6,384 nucleotides of DNA, taken from assembly GCA_046294915.1 (NCBI GenBank), contig JBKBOE010000097.1, positions 1-6,384 of the forward strand, given 5' to 3'. Below, one piece after another: positions 1 to 6,168 of this stretch; position 1 is the stretch's first letter, and every line of letters begins with the position of its first letter. A program made the translations under genes and the position numbers. This DNA comes from UBA2336 sp046294915 (GTDB taxonomy: Bacteria > Bacteroidota > Bacteroidia > Cytophagales > Cyclobacteriaceae). The notes beneath the pieces are model-generated. The model worked only from the letters and a program-made list of their open reading frames with translations. It was not told the origin of the DNA and did not search any database.

Positions 1-717
1 TATCAATTGAACATTCTTTTTTGCAGCAGATAATTCTTCCGGAGTCATGGCAGCGATGCGCAGGTATTCGCGTTCACTGATCTGGAACCGAACCCGAACA
101 CCCTCAATACTGGAAATTGTAGTTAATACCGAACTGCTTCCTGCCCTACTCACATAATCGCCAACACGCACATTGGATATACCAACAATACCATCAAAGG
201 GTGCATACACACGGGTATAGCCCAACTCCACTTTTGCATTTTCGAGCGAAGCTTCAGCCGCCCGCACCTGTGCCTGTGCTGCCTCATAGGCTGCCCGGGC
301 ATTGTCCAGGTCTTTCTGACTAAGTGCCTTTAATTCTGCTAAGGGTTGAACGCGGCTTAAATCATTCTGCGCCCGCACCAGTTCAGATTTGGCACGCGCC
401 AGTTCACCGGCCTGGCGGTCAACCCTGTTTTTGTACTCCACATCATCAATAACATAAAGAAGGCTGCCTTTTTTTACCGGGGACCCTTCCTTGAAATTAA
501 CCGAAGTTACCCAGCCCTCTACGCGTGTCCGGATATCTACATCGGACTCGCCATATACCTGGGCTACGAAATCTTCATAGAGCGGAACGTCATTGCGGAT
601 GGCCTTTACCACATTTACCTGAATAGGGGGTAGTTCTATGGTTTCGTTTTTTTTACAACCGGAAAGCCATACGGCAGGTAGCAAAAAGATTATGCCAGTG
701 ATGATATTCAATTTCAT
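1..717 (-). CDS. RND efflux periplasmic adaptor subunit (HlyD/AcrA-type membrane fusion lipoprotein), C-terminus off window
   Basis: Reading the minus strand from the ATG at 717 gives 239 uninterrupted codons to the window edge. The N-terminus is a lipoprotein signal with lipobox LSGC (residues 18-21, Cys21 acylated). The domain order is that of AcrA/MexA adaptors. The first half of a lipoyl-like domain lies at about 58-92 (GWVTSVNFKEGSPVKKG, then LLYVID). An Ala/Gln/Glu-rich alpha-hairpin follows at about 94-165, with SQKDLDNARAAYEAA in the middle. The second lipoyl half is at about 167-190 (YTRVYAPFDGIVG, VRVGDYV), and the barrel domain starts at about 197. Adaptors of this family usually run 350-400 residues, so roughly a third is missing on the left. 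The protein should link an inner-membrane RND pump to a TolC-like channel; both genes would be expected downstream, outside the window. The substrate cannot be told. An A8 tract follows the lipobox Cys codon. The family call is firm. Confidence 0.93.
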   Translation of the reverse strand, partial: MKLNIITGIIFLLPAVWLSGCKKNETIELPPIQVNVVKAIRNDVPLYEDFVAQVYGESDVDIRTRVEGWVTSVNFKEGSPVKKGSLLYVIDDVEYKNRVDRQAGELARAKSELVRAQNDLSRVQPLAELKALSQKDLDNARAAYEAAQAQVRAAEASLENAKVELGYTRVYAPFDGIVGISNVRVGDYVSRAGSSSVLTTISSIEGVRVRFQISEREYLRIAAMTPEELSAAKKNVQLI

Positions 718-735
718 AAGGTAAGAATTGAATAC

Positions 736-767
736 GAAATATAAAGAGAATCTTTAGGTCTAAACAA
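736..767 (-). promoter_or_regulatory. Possible Bacteroidota-type promoter for the efflux adaptor gene
   Basis: On the minus strand a TTG (767-765) is followed 21 bases later by TATATTTC (743-736), which matches seven of eight positions of the TAnnTTTG -7 element known in Bacteroidota. Transcription would begin near 730, leaving a leader of only about a dozen bases before the ATG at 717. The call rests on motif matching in an AT-rich gap, so it is tentative. If real, the adaptor gene is transcribed separately from the DUF4136 gene upstream. The rest of the 104-base gap (718-821) shows no hairpin or small gene. Confidence 0.35.
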
Positions 768-821
768 TAAAGCTAAAGCGCAATCTGTTATTTGGCTAAC
801 GTTGTTTTTAGTTCCCTTTAA

Positions 822-1415
822 TCACGAGTGCTTAACCGGCAATTTGCCAACGAGCTTTTTTACAGTTTTACGGATGGCTTTATTAATATCGGTATTGTTG
901 TTGATCTGCTTTTTGGTCCAACCGCGCCAGATTAATTTGTTGGTTTCGCGGTCGTACATTTCCAGCAGTATAGATCCTTCCAGAAATTCAATATCGACTG
1001 TTTGATTGTACTGAACAGGGCCGTAGTAGCTAACCGAAAATCCCCCATAATAGGCACCTGTTGATATGGGCACTCCGGCCCCGAAACCATCATTGGCTTC
1101 CATCATTCTGGCATGGGCAACGCGTTCCTCAAGTCTGGTGTCTGCAATAAAGATGGCATCCGGGTTTTCATTCGTTTTAAAAAAACCCTTTTTTTTCAAC
1201 TCCTCATCGGTTAATTGAATGATGAAGCCAATCGCTTCTTTTTTATCGTATGTGATGTGGTATTTTTCATCTCCCGGTTTAGCCCAGGTATAGGTCTTGT
1301 ATTTTTTTAGATCCGCTCCTTTTTCAGTCACGGCATGGCTTTTCACTATTGGTGCGCACGCATTCATTACTGCAAAGAACATGGAAAGAAGTAAAAGACA
1401 GGCAACGTATTTCAT
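822..1415 (-). CDS. DUF4136 domain-containing putative lipoprotein
   Basis: This 197-residue protein has an N-terminal hydrophobic signal (residues 1-19) and Cys at 20. The lipobox is MNAC, a poor match to the usual [LVI][ASTVI][GAS]C, so lipidation is likely but not certain. DUF4136 features are visible: YKTYTW near the N-terminus (39-44), the strand pair GSILLEMYDRETNKLIWRGW (147-166), and a closing amphipathic helix KAIRKTVKKLVGKLP (179-193). Between them is a Gly/Tyr/Ser-rich stretch (110-139). DUF4136 proteins are small envelope proteins with no established activity. No surface-export acidic cluster follows the Cys, so a periplasm-facing position is the better guess. A paralogue lies at 2164-2745. 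The start at 1415 is the only one that gives a complete signal sequence. Codons 75-80 (KKKGFF) are written with A8-GGG-T7 on the coding strand. Confidence 0.87.
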   Translation of the reverse strand: MKYVACLLLLSMFFAVMNACAPIVKSHAVTEKGADLKKYKTYTWAKPGDEKYHITYDKKEAIGFIIQLTDEELKKKGFFKTNENPDAIFIADTRLEERVAHARMMEANDGFGAGVPISTGAYYGGFSVSYYGPVQYNQTVDIEFLEGSILLEMYDRETNKLIWRGWTKKQINNNTDINKAIRKTVKKLVGKLPVKHS

Positions 1416-1463
1416 GTTGAAAGATGGATTAGTACGGGATATAAAAAAAGAGCTTGTCTCAAA

Positions 1464-1500
1464 AGTTCAATAGTTGAAAATTTTACTTCGTTTTTGAACT
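1464..1500. repeat. Inverted repeat AGTTCAA/TTGAACT upstream of the DUF4136 gene (possible operator)
   Basis: AGTTCAA (1464-1470) and its exact reverse complement TTGAACT (1494-1500) are separated by 23 bases. A third related element, TTGAA at 1474-1478, makes a short palindrome with the left arm. The repeat overlaps the tentative promoter of the gene starting at 1415, a place where an operator would act. In AT-rich intergenic DNA, seven-base arms can arise by chance, so a regulatory role is inference. Confidence 0.4.
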
Positions 1501-1508
1501 AAAACAAA
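1478..1508 (-). promoter_or_regulatory. Tentative promoter for the DUF4136 gene at 822-1415
   Basis: On the minus strand TTTG (1508-1505) is followed, after exactly 19 bases, by TAAAATTT (1485-1478). The spacing and the -33 element suit Bacteroidota promoters, but the -7 element matches only six of eight positions of TAnnTTTG. It sits directly after the terminator of the upstream gene pair, so an independent promoter is needed somewhere in this gap. The leader would be about 55-60 bases. Confidence 0.3.
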
Positions 1509-1510
1509 TA

Positions 1511-1541
1511 TAAAAAATGAAGAAGCTGCCGCAGCCTCTTC
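1511..1541 (-). terminator. Rho-independent terminator of the DUF4136/outer-membrane-barrel pair
   Basis: Positions 1519-1541 form a ten-pair stem with a three-base loop (1529-1531). It is followed on the minus strand by a T-rich run (ATTTTTTA, 1518-1511). In the minus-strand transcript, the one non-Watson-Crick position (1524 with 1536) is a U-G wobble, so the stem is continuous; in the plus-strand sense it would be an A-C mismatch. That asymmetry, together with the U-tract, assigns the terminator to the minus strand. It lies 18 bases past the stop codon of the 1559-2164 gene. Confidence 0.85.
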
Positions 1542-1558
1542 TAAGAATAATGTGATCC

Positions 1559-2164
1559 CTATCGCATAAAAGCAAAACCTACATTTAATGCTAAATAGGT
1601 TTGAGCACTGGTTAACTCATTTCCTGCCCGGAAACCAATATTATACTTCAGACTAAGATGCAATGCAGTATCCGGATCGATTTCAAACTGCAAACCTACT
1701 TCGGGTTGCAACAGGAAATTCCAGGCCTCTTGCTTTAGGGTGTACAGGTTCATGTTGGTATTCCGAAGCGTGTACATGGTTCCAATACCAAAAGCAACAA
1801 ACGGATTCGTGCTTTCTTCGGGTTTTAGAAAATAAGCGGCTGTAGCGAGCATTGGAAAGTTATTGCTGTAGCGATATTGTTTTCCGGTAAGCGAAATATT
1901 ATCGATTGTATAGGTAGCCCGATCCATTTCTTCGTAGAAGGTGTTCCAGGAAAAATTTACTCCGACACCAATGTTGGAATTAACCATGTTGCGGTAGTCG
2001 AAGGATATTCCTCGGAAGCTTGGTTTTTCAATGAATTCACCGAGGTCTCCGGTGCCAAATCCAACCGAATAGGAAACAACGGTGTTACTTTGAGCCCATA
2101 CAGCTCCCAGCGTAAGCACACTGAATAGTGCTATAAGCGATTTTTTTTTCATGAGGGGAAGCAT
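1559..2164 (-). CDS. Small outer-membrane beta-barrel protein (OMP_b-brl type)
   Basis: This predicted outer-membrane barrel has 201 residues from the ATG at 2164, or 197 from the ATG at 2152. The first ATG overlaps the stop of the upstream gene (TAATG), which would suit translational coupling. The second begins MKKKSLIALFSVLTLGAVWAQ, a standard signal peptide cleaved at VWA|Q, and I think it the more likely start. The mature part shows alternating amphipathic strands with Gly and aromatic residues (SYSVGFGTG, NIGVGVNFSW, PFVAFGIGTMYTL, LHLSLKYNIGF) and ends in a barrel-like last strand, YLALNVGFAFMR. This size suggests about eight strands. No ligand or activity can be assigned. It shares a transcript with the DUF4136 lipoprotein just upstream and is followed by a strong terminator. 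Codons for the three Lys after Met form an A9 homopolymer (2149-2141), a possible slippage site. Confidence 0.82.
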   Translation of the reverse strand: MLPLMKKKSLIALFSVLTLGAVWAQSNTVVSYSVGFGTGDLGEFIEKPSFRGISFDYRNMVNSNIGVGVNFSWNTFYEEMDRATYTIDNISLTGKQYRYSNNFPMLATAAYFLKPEESTNPFVAFGIGTMYTLRNTNMNLYTLKQEAWNFLLQPEVGLQFEIDPDTALHLSLKYNIGFRAGNELTSAQTYLALNVGFAFMR

Positions 2165-2745
2165 TAATTGGTTTTTAAATAAGGTGATTGAGCAAAGGCC
2201 TGGTCAATTGCTTTGTTAACGCGGGTTATGTTGGATCCTCTGGTAAGCAAACCATTTATGGCACTGGTCCATACTCTTTCAGGTTCAATGAAACCATCAG
2301 TAACAAGCGTCATTACTAAGGTGCCCGTGGTGTACGAAGATACGGAAGGATATCCCCAGCCATAACCGCAATAGTAAGGATAGTACCAGCACCAGTAGTC
2401 ATACCAATAATAAATGGTGGTGTTTGTCCATGCGGCCGGAAATAATGTAAGGTCAGCATCTGCAGGATCTTCCACCCTTGTGTAGCCCAGTGCTGTCATG
2501 TTGCTTTCAATCCTGGATAGGATCTGTGTGTTTTGGGGCTCTTTAACGTATTCAGGATCACTACCGATTTCAGCGGATACCTTCACAATTTTATCGGGCA
2601 TAGCATAAGTACCTTTACTGGCAAAATCAAAGGACTTGTCAAAAGAAGTTACTACAACATCAAGATCTTCATAGTACTCGGGTCCTGCCGGATAACACCC
2701 CCACAACAACAAGGCGGGTAAGGCAGTAAAAAGAAATTTTTTCAT
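2164..2745 (-). CDS. DUF4136 domain-containing lipoprotein with a Tyr/Trp-rich segment
   Basis: This 193-residue lipoprotein precursor starts MKKFLFTALPALLL and has lipobox LWGC (residues 14-17). The mature protein opens with EDLDVVVTSFDKSFDF (26-41) and GTYAMPD (46-52), then a helix (75-87) and DPADADLTLFPA (93-104), the DUF4136 pattern. A variable stretch at 112-133 holds ten Tyr and four Trp in 22 residues, plus two Cys (119 and 126). After it come the DUF4136 strand TTGTLVMTLVTD (139-150), the RVWTSAINGLL segment (157-167) and a C-terminal helix (173-185). The acidic residues (EYYEDLD) lie 7-13 residues after the Cys, further away than the usual surface-export signal, so periplasmic exposure is the default inference. 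It overlaps the next gene by one base and is very probably co-transcribed with it. It is a distant paralogue of the product of 822-1415. Function is unknown. Confidence 0.88.
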   Translation of the reverse strand: MKKFLFTALPALLLWGCYPAGPEYYEDLDVVVTSFDKSFDFASKGTYAMPDKIVKVSAEIGSDPEYVKEPQNTQILSRIESNMTALGYTRVEDPADADLTLFPAAWTNTTIYYWYDYWCWYYPYYCGYGWGYPSVSSYTTGTLVMTLVTDGFIEPERVWTSAINGLLTRGSNITRVNKAIDQAFAQSPYLKTN

Positions 2746-2806
2746 GATCTTTCAAGTTTAAATTTTTTGCATAATTACATATTTGCAGCGATATTTTCAT
2801 AGGCCT

Positions 2807-2834
2807 TTTGTTCGAAACATTGGCTATAGATTTT
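2807..2834 (+). promoter_or_regulatory. Weak promoter candidate for the PorT-like gene
   Basis: TTTG (2807-2810) and TAGATTTT (2827-2834, seven of eight positions of TAnnTTTG) are separated by 16 bases, a little short for this promoter class. An alternative -7 element, TACCTTTA at 2866-2873, matches equally well but has no -33 partner at a suitable distance. The 153-base gap 2746-2898 separates two divergent starts and must hold promoters in both directions. I found no convincing one for the minus-strand gene. Confidence 0.25.
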
Positions 2835-2898
2835 TTGACTAAATTATTTTCCGCTTTGAACTCATTACCTTTATCTTAACTGCTATTATTTTAACCTT

Positions 2899-3624
2899 AT
2901 GAAAAGAATTCTACTTGCTTCAATAGTATCTCTCAGCCTGTCGGTGGGGCATGCCCAGGTTCTTATTTCGCTTCTTTTTGGCGACAAGCTCAATAATGGA
3001 AATATTGAATTTGGCCTTGATGGTGGCGTAAACTTTTCTAACGTCAGGGGTTTGGAAGGAGGCAATTTCAAAAACACATTCAACATTGGGTTTTATTTCG
3101 ATATCAAGACTAAAAATCCGAACTGGCTATTTAAAACCGGTGTGCTGGTTAAGTCAAGCCTGGGCAGTGCCGGAATACCCGCCTACCCGCTGGGTATTAC
3201 TAATCTGGATGAGGAGTTTGCCGATGGGGAAGTGTGGCGCAAGATTGGTTACTTCAACATTCCTGTAGCCATGAAATATAAGTTTACCGATCATTTCTTT
3301 GTGGAAGGAGGAATTATGACGGGCATCAGAAATAAGGCAAGGGATTTCTTTTCGGCCGAAGTTCAGGGTAATGATCTGGAGTATGAAGTGGATATTCGTG
3401 ATCAGATTCACCGGTTTGATTTCGGCTTACTGGGCGGATTTGGTTACCGTTTAATGAAAGGATACGGGATGAACCTGACTGCGCGGTATTACTATGGATT
3501 AGTGGATATTGTAATTGATGACACTACGCCTGAACAGTATAACACTTCCATTTACCTTTCAGTGGGCATACCGATTGGTGCTGGTAAAGCAGAGAAAAAA
3601 GCCCAGAAGGAAGCTGGTCAATAG
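2899..3624 (+). CDS. PorT-family outer-membrane beta-barrel protein
   Basis: This 241-residue protein has a signal peptide, MKRILLASIVSLSLSVGHA, cleaved before Gln20. The body has the outline of the Bacteroidota PorT/OMP_b-brl_2 barrel family. An opening strand carries FGLDGGVNFSNV (38-49), followed by FNIGFYFDIKT (61-71) and WLFKTGVLVKS (76-86). The signature strand pair is IGYFNIPVAMKYKFTDHFFV (116-135), followed by EGGIMTG. The closing strands include FGLLGGFGYRL, MNLTARYYYGL and SIYLSVGIPIG. The barrel ends at about residue 228 and is followed by a highly charged tail, GKAEKKAQKEAGQ, unlike the usual C-terminal aromatic of barrel proteins. The name describes the fold; nothing shows that it is the secretion protein PorT itself. 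Its stop is 2 bases from the stop of the convergent gene at 3627. The start follows the motif TTAACCTT and is unambiguous. Confidence 0.85.
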   Translation: MKRILLASIVSLSLSVGHAQVLISLLFGDKLNNGNIEFGLDGGVNFSNVRGLEGGNFKNTFNIGFYFDIKTKNPNWLFKTGVLVKSSLGSAGIPAYPLGITNLDEEFADGEVWRKIGYFNIPVAMKYKFTDHFFVEGGIMTGIRNKARDFFSAEVQGNDLEYEVDIRDQIHRFDFGLLGGFGYRLMKGYGMNLTARYYYGLVDIVIDDTTPEQYNTSIYLSVGIPIGAGKAEKKAQKEAGQ

Positions 3625-3626
3625 GC

Positions 3627-4751
3627 TTACAACCCAAACCGATACTGAACGCCCGTCATAATTTGTGTTCTGGATCCCAGAAATCCATACTCAAGCCGGA
3701 GCATAACATGTTTATTTAGCTGGAACTGCGATCCAACAATAAAGTTCCATTTATCTTTTACCTGCTTGTCCATAGAATACTGAACAGTAGAATTGATGAT
3801 GTTGTTAACAGCCAATTCGGCTGCACTTAAAATTTCACTGGCTCTGTCCAGCACGGCATTGGCTTTTTTGTATTTAGCTTTGTTAATAGGGTTGTTTTGT
3901 TGCTGCGGGGTAAGGCCATTCCACCAGGTTTCAACTTGTTGTTGAGCATCCTCTACTTTAACGATGCCCTGTTCAATTTTGGCACTGATTTCTGCGCCAC
4001 CTTCCGGAAATACTTCGGAGAGATTCATCGAACCACTTGTTACACTTTGAATATTTGCCCGAAATCCACCAACCCATACAGCAATACTGCGTTCCGGTTT
4101 TTTGAGCTTAAAATTCTTGCCGAACCGCGGGCCAAATACAAAAGATCGTGCGGGTCTGTCTAATTGGGGCACGTCTGTCCAGGCTACATTCATATCAAGC
4201 GCCATAAAGCCACCGCCTACACCAAGGGTAGGTGTAAAGCCAAGTCCAAAGGTTGTGGTGTTGAATTTTACAACCGTACCGGTGGAAAATACTTCAGATT
4301 CTCCATCCGGTCCATCAGGAACCCATACACCAAAGTTTACATTCGTGGAAGCTTGCGCTTTTCCCAGAATGCCGTAGATGTTTAGAAACGGAAATAACCA
4401 TACATCTGGCCGAACTGTCAGTGCGCTGGCTGTTGCTTTAGACTCATTAAAGCGAACAATACCATCCAGGTCATACATGGGGCCATGGTTAAATCCGACA
4501 TAGAGGTTATCAATAATAATTAATGACTCTTGCCAAAAATATTGCATGCTCATTCCGGCCGAATAGGGAAGACTGTAGCCGGCTTTCGTTGCCTTGTCGC
4601 CCCAGATAGGCAGCGAGTATGGGTATTCGCTTTGCTTCAGGCTATCGGCAAGATTTTCATTTTTCTTACCAACTTCCTTATTGGTAAACACCTGGCCATA
4701 GGCTAACGCTGAAATAAAAAGTAAAACGAATGTGAATGTTGATTGTATCAT
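3627..4751 (-). CDS. Predicted outer-membrane barrel protein with a helical insertion
   Basis: I do not recognise a named family for this 374-residue secreted protein. It has a signal peptide (MIQSTFTFVLLFISALAYG, cleaved before Gln20). Repeated strand-like segments suggest a barrel: SAGMSMQYFW, LIIIDNLYVGFN, TTTFGLGFTPTLGVGGGFMALDMNVAW, RSIAVWVGGFRANI, WNFIVGSQFQL. The C-terminus, VMLRLEYGFLGSRTQIMTGVQYRFGL, is a classic final hairpin. The middle is unusual: residues 252-322 are rich in Ala, Glu, Gln and Lys with no strand pattern, and look like a helical, possibly coiled-coil, hairpin around WWNGLTPQQQ (276-285). The gene lies 80 bases downstream of an Omp85-like gene on the same strand, with no terminator visible between them, so they are probably one operon. 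A weak internal promoter cannot be excluded. Export is well supported; the barrel fold is inference. Confidence 0.7.
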   Translation of the reverse strand: MIQSTFTFVLLFISALAYGQVFTNKEVGKKNENLADSLKQSEYPYSLPIWGDKATKAGYSLPYSAGMSMQYFWQESLIIIDNLYVGFNHGPMYDLDGIVRFNESKATASALTVRPDVWLFPFLNIYGILGKAQASTNVNFGVWVPDGPDGESEVFSTGTVVKFNTTTFGLGFTPTLGVGGGFMALDMNVAWTDVPQLDRPARSFVFGPRFGKNFKLKKPERSIAVWVGGFRANIQSVTSGSMNLSEVFPEGGAEISAKIEQGIVKVEDAQQQVETWWNGLTPQQQNNPINKAKYKKANAVLDRASEILSAAELAVNNIINSTVQYSMDKQVKDKWNFIVGSQFQLNKHVMLRLEYGFLGSRTQIMTGVQYRFGL

Positions 4752-4831
4752 AGTGTTGATTTATTCAGACGAAATTTAGCATAAAAGTTTTCTAAAGTTT
4801 CTTAGTTGATCGTCAGACTACGGAGTTTAGA

Positions 4832-6046
4832 TTAAAACATCTCCCCGATATTCACCCATACACTCCAATATGTTTTGCTAAAGCCCAGGTCTATGGCAAT
4901 GTTAGCGTTGGAGAACTTGTTGAGTTTGGTACGTAAACCAACACCTCCTCCAAATTGCCAGTGCCTGAAATGTTGGGTATCAAACTCAGAAGCTGAGGCA
5001 AGGTTAACAAAGCCCACTAATCCCCATAGCCCGTTACGCGATAACTGATAACGGTGTTCCGCTTCTGTATATACCATGGCGTTTGAACGGTATCGTCCAA
5101 TTTCAAAGCCCCGGCTGGCAACACCGCTTGCAGGTGCCCAGTTTGTGGCGGGCAGATCCAGGTAAGGCGTTTTGCCGTTAAGCACGGTCCAGTAATAGGA
5201 GCGCAGAGCGATAATGTTTACGCGTGGGGCACTTAGCGGAATGTATTTTCTTCCGTCAATAAACAGAGAGTTGTTGGTATAGGTGCTGCCAAGTTTAGTA
5301 TCATTCCATCGCCAGCTAATGATCATATAAGATCCTTGAGGCGGATTGATAGCATTTTTTCGCGCATCATATACAAGGTTTGCTGTAAAGCCCGAGGAAG
5401 TTGTTGAGGTATGAGGCGTGTCTTCATACCGGTCGAGATGACCTTCGCCAGTATATTCAGATTCACGGATGTGGTAATGATAGTCCAAGGCGTATCCAGG
5501 CCCGAAATACCAGAAGCTTTTATTAATCTGGAAGAGGGCATTCTGATAAAACCGGAAATAGTTGGTATCAATTAAGGAGCGCTCCCATTCAGGAGTGTTC
5601 CCGCCAAGGCCCCATGTGTACTGGGGAAAGTGCGCTATGCGGTAATCGCCAATAAAGTTTATGGTATTCTTCGGGAGCCAGATATTCGGACGGAGATAGA
5701 ATCCATACCGGCCGCCCAGATTGGTATAGGGGATTAGATAAATGTTTGACAGATTGGTTTCTTCAGGATTACCCGTATAGAATGCAGCATTGATTGAAGT
5801 GATTACTGCCCTTCCCCCTCCGGGAATACTTGCTGCAGCCGGTAGTATGGAGAAGTACACTTTTCGGTCTTCCCTGATTTTATCAACTTTCTCTTGTTTC
5901 TTTTCCCCGTACAGGAGGTCGATAATATCAACCTGAATAGAATCATATTGTTGAGCATGACCAATACCCCATAACGAAAAAAGCAGAAGTATGAGTAACC
6001 CCAAACGCATGCGGAAAATTGGCAACGATTTCTTCAGATTCAGCAC
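4832..6046 (-). CDS. BamA/TamA (Omp85) family outer-membrane protein lacking POTRA domains
   Basis: The protein is 404 residues from GTG at 6046, or 392 from ATG at 6010. The ATG form begins MRLGLLILLLFSLWGIGHAQ, a compact signal peptide; the GTG form only adds a basic stretch before it, so the ATG may be the true start. Omp85 hallmarks are present (numbering from the GTG). YDARKNAINPPQGSY (226-240) matches the conserved 'D-x-R-x-x-x-x-P-x-x-G' strand. SRGFEIGRYR (311-320) corresponds to the (V/I)RG(F/Y) loop-6 motif, followed by the family's acidic strand (MVYTEAEHRYQL). The last residue is Phe. Only about 35 residues, mostly charged, lie between the signal peptide and the first strand (about residue 64), so no POTRA repeat fits. 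Omp85 proteins of this short type are known in Bacteroidota; their role is not established, and assembly or translocation should not be assumed. The gene is first in a probable operon with 3627-4751. Confidence 0.88.
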   Translation of the reverse strand: MLNLKKSLPIFRMRLGLLILLLFSLWGIGHAQQYDSIQVDIIDLLYGEKKQEKVDKIREDRKVYFSILPAAASIPGGGRAVITSINAAFYTGNPEETNLSNIYLIPYTNLGGRYGFYLRPNIWLPKNTINFIGDYRIAHFPQYTWGLGGNTPEWERSLIDTNYFRFYQNALFQINKSFWYFGPGYALDYHYHIRESEYTGEGHLDRYEDTPHTSTTSSGFTANLVYDARKNAINPPQGSYMIISWRWNDTKLGSTYTNNSLFIDGRKYIPLSAPRVNIIALRSYYWTVLNGKTPYLDLPATNWAPASGVASRGFEIGRYRSNAMVYTEAEHRYQLSRNGLWGLVGFVNLASASEFDTQHFRHWQFGGGVGLRTKLNKFSNANIAIDLGFSKTYWSVWVNIGEMF

Positions 6047-6143
6047 ATAAATAAAAACAAAAAGCCCCTTGTTCTAAAAGGCAACGTCTTGTTTGTTTGA
6101 TTGTGAAGACACCTATACAGAAAATACAGATTCCAATAAGAGT

Positions 6144-6166
6144 TAATAATTTTTTAATAATTATTA
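6144..6166. repeat. AT-only inverted repeat in the divergent intergenic region
   Basis: TAATAATT (6144-6151) and AATTATTA (6159-6166) are perfect eight-base inverted arms separated by seven bases. The element sits just upstream of the promoter proposed for the gene at 6255 and about 100 bases before the Omp85 gene start on the other strand. That placement would allow it to work as an operator or an AT-rich upstream element for either gene. Because it is made only of A and T, chance is a real alternative. The rest of the 208-base gap holds no gene. Confidence 0.4.
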
Positions 6167-6168
6167 GT

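Noticed and set aside
802..1005. 67-codon plus-strand frame with a hydrophobic stretch
   Set aside because: It is mostly antisense to the C-terminal part of the DUF4136 gene, and the hydrophobicity follows from that gene's Lys/Asn-rich codons read backwards.
3596..3629. Possible hairpin AAGCC/GGCTT between the convergent genes as a bidirectional terminator
   Set aside because: Only five pairs with a loop of about 20 bases and no proper U-tract; too weak to call.
3897..4385. Three overlapping plus-strand frames antisense to the 374-residue barrel gene
   Set aside because: They lie wholly inside a gene with clear strand pattern and signal peptide; their products look like random composition, as expected for antisense shadows.
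4752..4831. Near-repeat AAACTTTAGAAAACTTTTA upstream of the 374-residue gene as a regulatory direct repeat
   Set aside because: Short, AT-rich and imperfect; the nearby TAAATTTC has no -33 partner at suitable spacing.
6112..6136. Minus-strand TTG with TATAGGTG as promoter of the Omp85 gene
   Set aside because: The -7 element is a poor match to TAnnTTTG and the spacer is only 16 bases.
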